Assembly: GCA_026874595.1 (NCBI GenBank)
Contig: CM049307.1
Span: forward strand, 44,088,362-44,152,361
Source of the DNA: Sipunculus nudus
Lineage: Eukaryota > Annelida > Sipuncula > Golfingiida > Sipunculidae
Reading direction: 5' to 3'
DNA length: 64,000 bases
Shown: piece by piece, positions 1 to 11,078 of the stretch
How positions within the stretch are numbered: position 1 is the stretch's first letter
Layout: each line of letters begins with the position of its first letter
Position numbers and translations under genes: made by a program
Notes under the pieces: model-generated
Told to the model about the DNA's origin: nothing
Databases searched by the model: none
Seen by the model: the letters and a program-made list of their open reading frames with translations, nothing else

Positions 1-97
1 CAAACAAAGAAGTACGAAATCTAAGGTGATTGCTTGCACATGTGCGGAAGTTGAAAGGAAATTTGTTGCAAAACATCCTTTGCAAAGGGTTAACTAT

Positions 98-320
98 GGT
101 TAGTCTTACTCTAACTCTGGTTAGTCTTACTTTAACTCTGGTTAGTCTTACTCTAACTTTAGTTAGTCTTACTCTAACTCTGGTTAGTCTTACTCTAACT
201 CTGGTTAGTCTTACTTTAACTCTGGTTAGTCTTACTCTAACTCTAGTTAGTCTTACTCTAACTCTGGTTAGTCTTACTCTAACTCTGGTTAGTCTTACTC
301 TAACTCTGGTTAGTCTAACT
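98..320. repeat. 21-bp minisatellite in a kinase intron
   Basis: About 10.6 head-to-tail copies of a 21-bp unit built around GGTTAGTCTTACTCTAACTC, with only scattered C/T and G/A changes between units. Because 21 is a multiple of three it makes a long open frame of VSLTLTL repeats, which is not a gene. Each unit contains CTAAC-TCTG-GTTAG, a short inverted repeat, so either strand could fold into a row of small hairpins. It lies upstream of the acceptor at 549-550, so it should be inside the last intron of the kinase gene. Confidence 0.9.
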
Positions 321-550
321 TGCCGCGAGATTCCCTTGTTAGATGTGTTTGGATTTTGGCGTTCTCTCCGCATGCTATATATATGTGGATCTAAACAAAA
401 CGAACAGCTCTTTTGCGGTTGGATCGGCGTTTTCTGGTTTGTTTCTCTAAAAGGTTCAAGGGATTATCTTTAGTTAACAAACGTCAGATATCGGAATAGG
501 CCCCTTTAAGGTGTGTACCAGTTCGTTCATCACCATCTGTTTCGTTTCAG

Positions 551-646
551 GTTTGTAATCCTACAGATGTGTCAAACTTTGACGAATACCCAGACGACGA
601 GGAGGAACCGCCGGACGATCTCACGGGCTGGGATAAGGAGTTCTAA
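551..646 (+). CDS. PRKG: cGMP-dependent protein kinase (PKG), last coding exon, partial
   Basis: A TTTCAG acceptor ends at 550 and opens an exon of 31 codons plus TAA. The peptide runs PTDVSNF...DEY, then an acidic stretch, then EEPPDDLTGWDKEF at the stop. This matches the C-terminal tail of animal PKG (PRKG1 and insect foraging), where an AGC-kinase tail ends in SNFD...PPDD..GWD.(D/E)F. In this family the tail wraps the kinase N-lobe, and its terminal aromatic motif is structural. PKG phosphorylates Ser/Thr targets downstream of nitric oxide and natriuretic-type cGMP signals. Only the last 31 residues are present; the cyclic-nucleotide domains and catalytic core must lie left of base 1. Whether it is the type I or type II paralogue cannot be told from the tail alone. 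The entry phase is taken as 0 because that frame gives the conserved tail. Confidence 0.85.
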   Translation, partial: VCNPTDVSNFDEYPDDEEEPPDDLTGWDKEF

Positions 647-973
647 CACAGTCGAAAACTGTCATGAAGGCGTGCAGTAATATTAAACGGAGGGACTACA
701 TGTAAAGCGGACTGATACAAGGTGCTTAACCGTGTCACGTGCAATCACGTGCCGTCTGCATCACGTGAATAAACACATCGTGCCAAGGACCATCACGTGA
801 CTATGAGAGCGTTTTACATGGATGTTGGAAGTTTGTGATACCAATGGTGCCGTTAAATTAGGAATATTTTTGCCTGTAGTTGAGGAATATAGGTATTCCT
901 CAGATGTCCCGAGGTACGGGATATGACGAATATTATCAACTGCATCAATATGCATGTTTCGCATAATCTTAAA
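647..973 (+). promoter_or_regulatory. Kinase 3' UTR with poly(A) signal and four CACGTG boxes
   Basis: AATAAA at 768-773 is a good polyadenylation signal 122 bases after the kinase stop; a second AATAAA sits near 972. Four CACGTG palindromes lie within 64 bases at 736-741, 746-751, 762-767 and 794-799, three of them preceded by AT. CACGTG is the core E-box bound by bHLH-leucine-zipper factors (USF, MITF/TFE, MYC families). Clustering at the 3' end of a gene is unusual; regulatory function is inference only. Confidence 0.5.
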
Positions 974-1703
974 TAAAGATCTGTTGAAAGTTAAGGAATT
1001 TAGATTAGATAAAAATGTATTAATGAAATATGTTTATGATAGATTATGAAACTATGAAATAATAGTAATGCATGTTTATGACCATTATTAGGGTTAATAT
1101 GCTACCATAATTAATGTTTACCAAACCAGTCTCAAGAAATATATAATTGATTTCTTGAAATATAAATTAAGGTACCGGTATTTACGAAGCACCCCGAAAT
1201 TTGGTGAGCGTGAATATTATACTATCTTCGCTAAATTAATTAGAGCATACATTGCAAAAATTACGGCACATTATTAATGACTGTCAGACAATCAGCCGTA
1301 AAACATGATATCCTTAACAAGTTTCTGATATTGTCTGTGACCGGTAGATGGCGCTGGAATCTTTTATGCAAATGATCATGCATCTTGCTTCCTGTGTGCA
1401 CAAGCAGTTTGTTACTAGATGATAATTATGCTGAACACAACATAGGGGGCTCGCCGAATCAAGCGTCCTGGAAAGAGACTGAATGCCTGACTTCTTGTCA
1501 CAGATTTGCAGGAAGCTGTGCTTTAAGGAATGCAAAGTGATATTTGGGCCAACTTAGTTAATAATGCCTAGATGCATGAATCACAATCCCTCAACCAGAC
1601 TGTATACGGCACTCCTGACCAAAGTGGCGAACTATAGGAGTACTTATATTTAAGGTCCGTCCATTGATCTGTAGATCTAACTGTTCATCGTAGAGGAGCA
1701 GGG

Positions 1704-1772
<69 letters not shown>

Positions 1773-2739
1773 AATTTATCATTAATATTTATTATAAAGT
1801 TTATATATAAAATAAAAATAATCATCAGATACGTACATATGAAGTGCATGTACATATGCTCTTTATATATATATATATATTTATATATATTTATATAGTT
1901 TGTATAATCATATTTATTAGAGGATACTCATTAGGCATTAACAAAATGACATCTACGTTTTGGTAGATATATGCCAGTATTTTCCTCCCCCCCCCCCCCC
2001 CCCCATTTTTAGTATATTTGTGGTCACGTGCACCGGGGAAGATAGATAAGGATGCTTCATTGACCACAGTTGAATGTTTGTGTGAGCGTGGATACAGCGG
2101 TAGTTGTCACCGTGTAGGACTCACTGTCTTCATAATGTTACCGACCTATCATCATTTATTTCAGTGATAGCATGTCACGTTTGTTTCTTGAGCTATGCAA
2201 TTCTTCACACGCATGCGCTGTCTGCATTGACGTCACGTTGGTGACGACAGGGACAGTGAAATCTGGCTGTGTCCTTACGTCATCTCAAGACTATAATAAA
2301 CCATTCAGAAATACACAAGCCTTTTCTGTTTATTTTGTAAAAAAAAATGAATGAAAATTTGTGAACTCTGCCTTTTCAACCTATAAGTGTAACATTGTCA
2401 TCAAAATCCATGTAATTCTTTACTTGTTATAGGTTTGTATGCTCGGTACCTTTATAAATATCGTTTTAATGAAAATTGAATCAGCGGGACTTTTTTGTTC
2501 AGCTAATTTGTCAGGTTTAATGATTAAGCGTCTGTTTCTACGATAGCCATTGGAATTTGAATCCCATATATATAGTCTTTTTATGTATGTTTATTTGTCA
2601 CTTTGCGGAGGTTGTTGCGCTCTGCCAAATGTCCTTGATAACTCCAAGCGTTTGACTCCCTATAAAATGATTAATTACAGTCTTAAAGCACAGAGCTTGA
2701 ATGACAAGCTCTCTGCTTATAGTAAGGGAGCCAAGTAGG
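974..2739. other. Gene-free stretch with (TA)n and poly-C tracts
   Basis: I see no supportable gene. It contains a (TA)n run at 1706-1765, a shorter TA-rich run near 1868-1905, a poly-C tract at about 1987-2004 and another CACGTG box at 2025-2030. The short open frames here are small or generated by the microsatellite. Confidence 0.6.
1706..1765. repeat. (TA)n microsatellite
   Basis: Thirty uninterrupted TA units. Perfectly self-complementary, hence prone to cruciform formation and length change. Confidence 0.95.
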
Positions 2740-3790
2740 CCAAATTTAAGATGAATTGTCCAGAAAAGTATTACCAATTCCAAGGTATTTCGCAAACTAT
2801 AGATATTAGGATATTTATTTAATGAGGTCTGCATGCTCGGTATATCTGCTCTTGCAAAAGGTTTCATATCCATCGTCAAAGTGAGCCTGTTGGGGAAAAA
2901 ATCAGAATTTAGGTTAAACCAACTATACGATACGTATATGGTTAAGATAAATTGTAACATTTACGGCTTCAAAAAAGTACCCCATACTCCCTATATTTTG
3001 CGAGAAACAACCTTTTTTTTACATAGAAATTTCACCGGAAATTTCACTATATGAGGACAAAACTCCTAATTTTTTGCAGGTCTGCAGTAGGTAGATGCTT
3101 GCCATTAAAATACATATACCTGTTTTTATTCTTATGTGGCCCTTTTTTAATAACTTTCATGCGAATTTGAGTAAAATGTCAGAAATCGAACAATTTTGGG
3201 AATATCATACTTTTGTTTGTTCAAGTGTTTCCTCCCAGCTGCTGTTTGTCTCAAGTAAGGATAACACATTTTTGGTATCGCTGGATTGATATAACCCCAG
3301 TCGTATGATTGCATGTAAATATTTCAGAACTCTTACAGAAATGTAGCAAAAATGAAAAAAAAAACTGTTACTCCTTCCCCTTAAATTCATTCGATTTTTC
3401 CAGCTCTTTAGTCTGATTGATATCTGCATCACTGTGATACTTCCATTTTGTCTCTTGACAGTATCTAATTTACTTACTATAACCTAATTATTAATATTAC
3501 TGGGACAGCCTTATGTAATTTTGCTTCTTCGTCCTGTCTGTATGGTCCAAACAGAAAGGAATCAAGTACAGTTCTATATCTTTCATTATTTATAAAAAAA
3601 AGAGTGGAATGCGTAATGGTCCACTGGCGGCCCGGGTTCACTCCCTGGCGTGGCTTTGCGAGTGGATACTAGTATAATCTGGCCTTCAGCTATGTGATCG
3701 AAAAATTCGCTATTTGCGATTGCGATTGGATTTGCGGAAGGTTTGCGAAGGCTCGCAATTTGTTTTGCGAAGTGTTCTTGAAACCTCTCG
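2740..3790 (+). repeat. Left arm of an inverted pair of old interspersed repeats
   Basis: Stretches of this arm reappear, reverse-complemented and diverged, at about 8880-10200. Recognisable pairs are 2740-2880 with 10058-10200 (sharing TTGCAAAAGGTTTCATATCC), 3040-3262 with 9640-9850 (sharing TGCCATTAAAATAC-type blocks) and 3680-3790 with 8870-9000 (CTATGTGATC followed by strings of TTTGCG). The order is mirrored, as expected for two copies in opposite orientation. Near 3614-3660 a stretch with GGTTCACTCCC resembles a degraded tRNA-type B box, so a SINE may be part of the arm. Confidence 0.6.
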
Positions 3791-4356
3791 CACGTCCCTC
3801 GAAATTTTGCGTTTAATCAGCTGTTGCTAACACTCGTAACCTTGGTCCTCTTGACTTTTAGGATACGCCTGTGCCATACACAACAGACACTAATATGTTC
3901 AAAAGAGACCAATGCATTAATTGTTTGATCATGATCTTCTTGTACAGTTTTTCCCGAATAAAGTCCAAATCCGCCGTATATACCATTACATATGTGTGTG
4001 TGTTTATAGGCCCATGGCTTGTGGCTGCACTGTATATTGAACGATGATGAAGGTAACAAAAATGATATGTAATTATTTAAGAGCAGATTTCAGGTTTAAA
4101 AGGCGCGAGGCTAAGAAAATCCAGAAATCATACCTATCTCCAAGCTGCATGGAATTTTAGAACTAGTGCCTGAAGTTATATTAACATATCACCATTTTTC
4201 TTTAAAGGCTGGGAGGGACGGAGAAGAGAGGGTCGTTGAATCTAGGACCTTTCGCTGCGTTTTCCGACACCGAATCCTACGCATCCCTTAACTGCATATT
4301 TAATTACATTAATTAATTGCACGCCCTGTATACATCCACAAAAGATACTGACACTG
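3791..4356. other. Gene-free stretch left of the transposon
   Basis: No coding region, RNA gene or strong repeat recognised. It runs from the left inverted arm to the terminal repeat at 4357. Confidence 0.5.
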
Positions 4357-7300
4357 CACTCTAAGAAAAAAGAGTTCCCGCTAGAACCCAAAATGGTTCT
4401 TCAGAGTGGACTGAGTGGGAAACCTTTTAAGGTTCCGGCTGGAACCTCCCTATAGAGTTCTTCGATTGAACCTGTAGGTTCCAACTAGAACCTCATAGGA
4501 GGTTCTGAGGGAACCTCCAAGGTTCTTCACGATCGACCTTGGGGAACCTTGAAAGGTTCTTGGTGGAACCCCATGTGTACGGTTCTTTATAGAACCTTTA
4601 ATGCAGTCTGGGATGCCATACCATACGCTTAGGATAAATTAATCACAGGTCATATGTTCATATTTAAGGGAAACAATTTTGATAAATAATATGAAAAAAT
4701 ATATAATAATTTCTCATAGAAAGTGGGTAACTGAAAAAAATCATATTTAATCTTGTATCCTGTAAGTATGATCAATCATTCCACTTGAAATAAAACACTT
4801 ATAATAGATTTATATATACCACAAGTTGTTGAAAATCAATTATGTTGAGAATCATATACGTTCCTAGTCTGTGAAGTCGCGAAAAACACCTCTCACTCTG
4901 ATCGTATTGGGAATGTAAATGTCAGCAACCTTACAATGTTTTGGCAAGGTTCCCGAAATATCATTAACACGATATATTTTATATCACATGATGAGCCGTA
5001 GTTAATTAACACAAAACATATTATAAACATAATATACGTGTATTTTTAACATTGTTATATATAATTGTGATACAAAATTTGATGTACTTATTAACACTTT
5101 ATATGATTTAGAAATAACTCTTGATAAATTACCATGTTATTATCGTCAGTCCATTTCATAAAAAAAAATCTGCAAAGAAAAAGTGACTTTAGCATATTAT
5201 ACACTTGGTTATAATTAATCAATGCAATGCCAAGTTAATTAGAGAACGAATAGGAGGTAAATTTGAGAAAAAATGCAACATATGTGTAATTCAGCGTGAT
5301 GACACCTTGAGAGACTCAGTTCTGCCCCCATGCTCATATGTTTTGAAATCTTAAATATTAAAGTTTACAAAACATAATGTAAACATAATAAAATTATACT
5401 GAATAAGTGTGGATTTGATTACAACAAAATATCAATGTATTGTAAAAGTAACCACGTTGTATTCTTTAAAATGTATTTCAAAGTTCCTCATAATCAGATG
5501 TAAATACAGAAATAAAAATCTTTGAATTTTGTTTATTTATACATAAATTCATACGCATTATTAATACTTGAGACGGTACAATTAAGGAATTACTTACCAT
5601 ATTATAATCTTCAGAACATTTTTAAAAGGAAACTCCTTTATACTTTTTTTAATGTGCACTCTTGCTTGGCTTGTAGATGTATCTGGTTACTGCAAAGAGA
5701 AAAAATGGATGGGGGACTTTAGTCAAGTGTACGCTTGGTAATAATTAGTCAATATAACACCACAATAATTAGAGAACACCTTTAGTGAATGTGTATTTAA
5801 GCATAACCAAACATTGGGAGGGTGAGTCCGTTTTGGCCTTTAGTCCTATTCACGTTGTGAAAACCCTAATTACATAGTTTTAAAAAACAACGTTCCCATC
5901 TGTCCCATTTACTGGCTATATTCAAATTAGGCTTAGCGATGTGTTCTTTCGCCTTTTGTATGATAAATCATTTGTATGACAATTTAAAGAAACGACCAAG
6001 ACTAAGAATTGAGTGATACTGTAAACACTACACAAGATGTTATGTATTCCGTGTATAGTGCCATGGTCTGGCTTTTGTAGTTTCAATCACTGAAGCCGAA
6101 TTATAATTCTGTTTGGTAAACGTTGTTAAAAAGAGGTGATTTTTCATTAATAGTACTTGACTGTTTCCAGTTCTACATGATGGGTATGACACTGAACTAG
6201 CATTATTCATGACTACAACAAATCATGCGCGCATAGCACGTCATGTTTATCACCAGCCTCTGTCCACGTTTAGAGTATACGTGAACGTAAATTCTTTTGC
6301 AGACAAGGAATAATTGGATACATTAAGTCACTGGACAGTTCACCTCTGACAGACAGATAACTCCAATATTCTTCACATGAATATATATATAAACATAGGT
6401 CTTACCTTATTATATTTCCTCTTCTAATATATCAGGTGACCAAAATATCCACACGAGATCAGTTGACCTCATTAGTTCAAATAACGTGACAATGCGCGTC
6501 CTAATCATCGGGGCGTCCTATCACAAGACGTAGAGGCCTTAATATTATCCCCCCAATGTTTTTGCATGGGGAGATGGTCAATTTAATTACCCCCCCCCCC
6601 CCCCCGATATTCAGATAATTATATTAATACGCTGAAAGTGAAATATTAATAATTAGACTTGGGTTCCATTTCTAAGATGACTGTGAAATATTATATTTCT
6701 AAAGAAATGGTTTGAGTAAAAAACCTTATACTAAATTGTAATATTTATGAAATGTGTCACACAGACAATAAAAGGTTAATAAAAAAGTTGTCCCAACTTT
6801 GACTACCCTCACACGCCTGTGACTCATCCCCACCCCAGAAGATAAATTGACGCCACTGACAACTCGGGTTCCATCTGGAACCTTATTATAAGTTATGATC
6901 ACCGTAGGAACCTCCAAGTGCCAGTTAGTATCTTTTCACTGAAAAAATGGTTCCTTCTGGAACCATGGTTCTAACCAGAACCATGTGGGTTCTTAGAAGA
7001 ACCCACAAGAACCCTGAACTAGCATTATTCATGACTACAACAAATCATGCGCGCATAGCACGTCATGTTTATCACCAGCCTCTGTCCACGTTTAGAGTAT
7101 ACGTGAACGTAAATTCTTTTGCAGACAAGGAATAATTGGATACATTAAGTCACTGGACAGTTCACCTCTGACAGACAGATAACTCCAATATTCTTCACAT
7201 GAATATATATATAAACATAGGTCTTACCTTATTATATTTCCTCTTCTAATATATCAGGTGACCAAAATATCCACACGAGATCAGTTGACCTCATTAGTTC

Positions 7301-7849
7301 AAATAACGTGACAATGCGCGTCCTAATCATCGGGGCGTCCTATCACAAGACGTAGAGGCCTTAATATTATCCCCCCAATGTTTTTGCATGGGGAGATGGT
7401 CAATTTAATTACCCCCCCCCCCCCCCGATATTCAGATAATTATATTAATACGCTGAAAGTGAAATATTAATAATTAGACTTGGGTTCCATTTCTAAGATG
7501 ACTGTGAAATATTATATTTCTAAAGAAATGGTTTGAGTAAAAAACCTTATACTAAATTGTAATATTTATGAAATGTGTCACACAGACAATAAAAGGTTAA
7601 TAAAAAAGTTGTCCCAACTTTGACTACCCTCACACGCCTGTGACTCATCCCCACCCCAGAAGATAAATTGACGCCACTGACAACTCGGGTTCCATCTGGA
7701 ACCTTATTATAAGTTATGATCACCGCAAGAACCTCCAAGTGCCAGTTAGTATCTTTTCACTGAAAAAATGGTTCCTTCTGGAACCATGGTTCTAACCAGA
7801 ACCATGTGGGTTCTTAGAAGAACCCACAAGAACCCTTTTTCTTAGAGTG
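4357..7849. mobile_element. Non-autonomous DNA transposon with GGTTC/GAACC dyad arrays
   Basis: The ends form terminal inverted repeats: CACTCTAAGAAAAA at 4357 and TTTTTCTTAGAGTG ending at 7849, about 20 matching bases with one or two differences. Inside both ends are runs of a dyad GGTTC-N6-GAACC (for example GGTTCCGGCTGGAACC, GGTTCTTTATAGAACC, GGTTCCTTCTGGAACC), at least six at the left end (about 4395-4602) and four per repeat unit at the right. No transposase-like open frame is present. The interior holds an older diverged duplication (about 4980-5250 with 5370-5780) and a fresh 822-bp tandem duplication. Elements with similar CACTCTAA ends and GGTTCT...AGAACC dyads occur, from memory, in fish genomes; I cannot name the superfamily and see no clear target-site duplication. 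Confidence 0.75.
6192..7835. repeat. 822-bp tandem duplication inside the transposon
   Basis: 6192-7013 and 7014-7835 are almost identical from CTGAACTAGCATTATTCATG through AACCCACAAGAACCC. The visible differences are few, for example GTAGGAACC versus GCAAGAACC near 6903/7725. Each copy carries a poly-C tract (about 6592-6605 and 7410-7426) and four GGTTC dyads. The near-identity means a very recent duplication. Confidence 0.92.
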
Positions 7850-8879
7850 TGGTTTATTTGCACTTGAATAAATGTCATAATCATCATAGCTCATTGAGAG
7901 AAATTCGGTTGATGTGGGGTATTTACTCTGTATGATATCAAGGATATTTAAACATAATTAAATCTCCTTGGTATTATGATATTATGCATCCCTCTCAAAT
8001 AACACTTTTTATATGCGCACATTCTACAATACACTGATACTACATCTTGTTATTTTAATAAGAACTATACATTATGACATATGTATTATGTTCTGATTGT
8101 TGAGATTTCGGTAAAACATTATATATACTTTAAGTGATAATAGCGAAGAAGATGTTCAAAATCTGAAATATTTCAAGGTATTTGTATTATATGATTGTCT
8201 TAAATATTGTTAAGATCTTATTCATAAAAAATAAAATGTAAGAATTAAATTTCATAATTCGCATTAATCTGAACTTGTATAGATTTATGCAATATAAATT
8301 TGATAATTTAAGAAGCTAACTAATTTTCTGATTTTACACAAATGTGAACCAATACGAAGTTTATTTTATAAACACGTCTGCCATAGATACATGCAACCTT
8401 TGACAAGTGTCAAAATTAAACTTGAAACATTGATGTGTTACCTCACAAATCTTGTCAAAATTATTTTGCATGCACAAAGGATGCCGATTTTGTAAGAGAA
8501 GTAAGACATAAGTGATAAAGAAAAGTGTTAAGCCATATTAAATATATGATATATCTTATTTTAAATATGTCGTGAAATTTAATATAATAGAAATATATAA
8601 TGCGCAAAAACATATTTGTATATTTATTTTATGACTCTAAAGTGTAATTATATTTAAAATTATATATATACATACATATATACATACATACATATGCATA
8701 TTAAGGAAAGTTAAAATATACACATGGGATTATATGCAAAGAGTACACTGGTATTAAACAGTTAAGGCTTGTGCTGGCAGTAAAACATGAAGCATTTGCC
8801 GTGTTTCGGCTCTCTTCCGTGCATAAAAAGGGGCAAAAGAGGCTGCGAGACCCGCTGGGAAGAGGATTTTGAAATCCGC
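7850..8879. other. AT-rich stretch without a gene
   Basis: Nothing coding is recognisable. It includes an imperfect ATATACATACATAT-type run near 8666-8695. Confidence 0.5.
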
Positions 8880-10200
8880 AAATTTACGAGAGCCTGCGCC
8901 TTCTAGTCAGTTTGCGAAAGTTTTGAAATCAATCAGCGAGAGGTTTGCGAAAGGTGTTTGCTCGCAAATACCCTTACGAGACCTTTGATCACATAGGCCC
9001 TGGTGCGTCCAAGGTCGGTCGTTCCCTTGTTTCCTCTACCCAGACAGATGACTAAATGCCACCATCCGAGCCATAGAGAATGCCTCATGTTATATATTAC
9101 ACAATCCATATAGAATAAATAAAGATTATATTTCATGTGTAACACAGCAGTTGGCCACCTATTTTGGTGAGTAGGTGTTCACGCCACGTTGAGGTTTTTG
9201 AGTTCCTTGACTGTGACAAGTAAGACCTGTTTTAATTTATATTTAGCTCAGTGGATTATAAGTCATTTGAGCTACAGCGGTGACCTTTTGTCCAGTTGTT
9301 CTTTCTGGTTGTCTTTCAGTCTGGACGTAAGTTAACAGGGCACAAATAAAAACAGTTGTTTCAGAACCGTAAGATTGCAAACAATTTATAATAGGTAAAA
9401 CTGTTTTCATACATGTAAGTTCTCCTCCGAGAAATTAATCAAAAAGCTATTTATAAATAACTGTTAGATTAAAGATGGCCTAAAACAAACTTTTTTTATG
9501 CCCGCCATATATATAAAGGTGTTTAAATATGTTTTGTGTGTATATGTCTAACAATTTTTTTTTTCAATGTTTGCTACATTTCAGTAAGAATTCTTAAATT
9601 TATGCATGCAGTTATAGGCCAAGGGTCATAATTTACCAGAGATACAAAATTTGTATTTGACTTGAGACCAACAGTTGGGAGGAAACAGTAGAACAAAAGT
9701 GTGCAATTCTCAATATTGTTTGATGTTTCACCTTTTACTCAATTACCCAAGAAAATTATCGAAAAATGGACATAAAATACTGAATACAGGTAAGCATTTT
9801 AATGGCAAGTATCTAGTTACGGCAAATCTGCAAACAATTAGGAGTTAAAATCTTAGGGGTAAGGGGTAATTTTAAACCCGTACATGTTACAATTACCTTT
9901 GTTTGTATCAAATAAGTATATTATTTTTAGTGTATGTTAATACCTTTTGAACAAGCCCATTTACATATTGATTACTTTCAGGGTGACAGATGTATTGACG
10001 TCAAGCTGTTCATAAGTTTGTTGAAGTAAAAAAATTTTTTTTTCCCATGAGGCTCACACGCTGGATATGAAACCTTTTGCAAGAGGATATCTCGAGCAGA
10101 CCTCATTTAAATAAATATCCTAATACCTATAGTTTGTGAAAATAACCTTGGAATTTGTAGTACTTTAAGGTACAATTTACTCCGTTTTAGAGCACTTTTG
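8880..10200 (-). repeat. Right arm of the inverted repeat pair
   Basis: This is the reverse-complement partner of the arm at 2740-3790. The best blocks are 10058-10200 (GGATATGAAACCTTTTGCAA) and 9640-9850 (CTTGAGACCAACAG...GGAAACAGTAGAACAAAAG). The inner part, 8870-9000, holds several TTTGCGAAAG and CTCGCAAA strings and TGATCACATAGGCC, matching 3680-3790 inverted. The arms are diverged and broken by insertions. Confidence 0.6.
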
Positions 10201-11078
10201 CCAACTTGGCTCCCGGACAATATTTTTATTTATATTCAACTTTATCCTACACAATATAGGCACATAACGATCAATGTAATTATATTCTTTCAGATGTTAC
10301 ACGTCCTTTCAAGCCAAATTAATGATAATACATGCAGTTTACTGGCCATTGAATTTTAGGGACATTTGTATTTATACGTTGCGGGTATGGGAACAGCAGG
10401 TTTAACCAGTTGGAAGCATGTCAAGAGAAAATTTATTCTAATGTCTGATGACATTGCTATATATACAAACATATTAGCTTCCTTTGGTTTAGGGTTTTAA
10501 ACAAAGAAGCAAAAAGCATTTAGGAGATACACGTTTTAACTCATAAATTCTTCAGGTACCGATTCTTAAATACATAATATGAACTTCGTGCTTATATAAA
10601 TGACTGTGCATTTTACTGTGTATCCAGGGTGGCCCGTAAGACATGAAACAAGGTCCGCAATAATACCCCTGTAAATATTTGGCGGGCAGGACAACATCAC
10701 GCACGGACAACTCGCAGGAGTCCTCCTACGCTGATCAAACAGTGCAAGGGGCCTTGGGATCTGATCATCGTAACAAAGGCTGTAATGCAGTGCTTTTTCT
10801 CTGTTTTTTATGCACTGTAAGTCTTGGCTGACAAACGATTGCTAAGCTGTCGTGATTCGCCATTATTCAGAGGCCAATTTACAAGAACAGCAAACCGTTT
10901 ATTATACATATCCAGTCGAATGCTTTCAACTGTATGGACTACTATCCATAACGTATGTTGTTGCTTTCTCCGCATGCATCGTCTGTTAATCCTTCTACAC
11001 TTGATCCAACAGCAGACCAGCGGGCAGTTCTGGTCCAGTTTATTACATAAATCTGACTTTTTTTTATGATTATTCAAC
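10201..11078. other. 5' flank of the first receptor gene
   Basis: No other gene is seen. The start codon of the receptor is preceded by an in-frame stop region and AT-rich DNA. Open frames antisense to the receptor begin here and are shadows. Confidence 0.5.

Noticed and set aside
98-320. Interstitial telomere-like array (TTAG-containing repeat)
   Set aside because: The unit is 21 bp with TTAGTC and CTAACTC words, not TTAGGG; better described as a minisatellite.
30-473. 147-codon open frame with VSLTLTL repeats
   Set aside because: Produced by the 21-bp minisatellite, whose period is a multiple of three; no gene-like sequence on either side.
6726-7738. Two identical 63-aa minus-strand frames
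   Set aside because: They are the same piece of the 822-bp transposon duplication; no start context, domain or conservation beyond the duplication itself.
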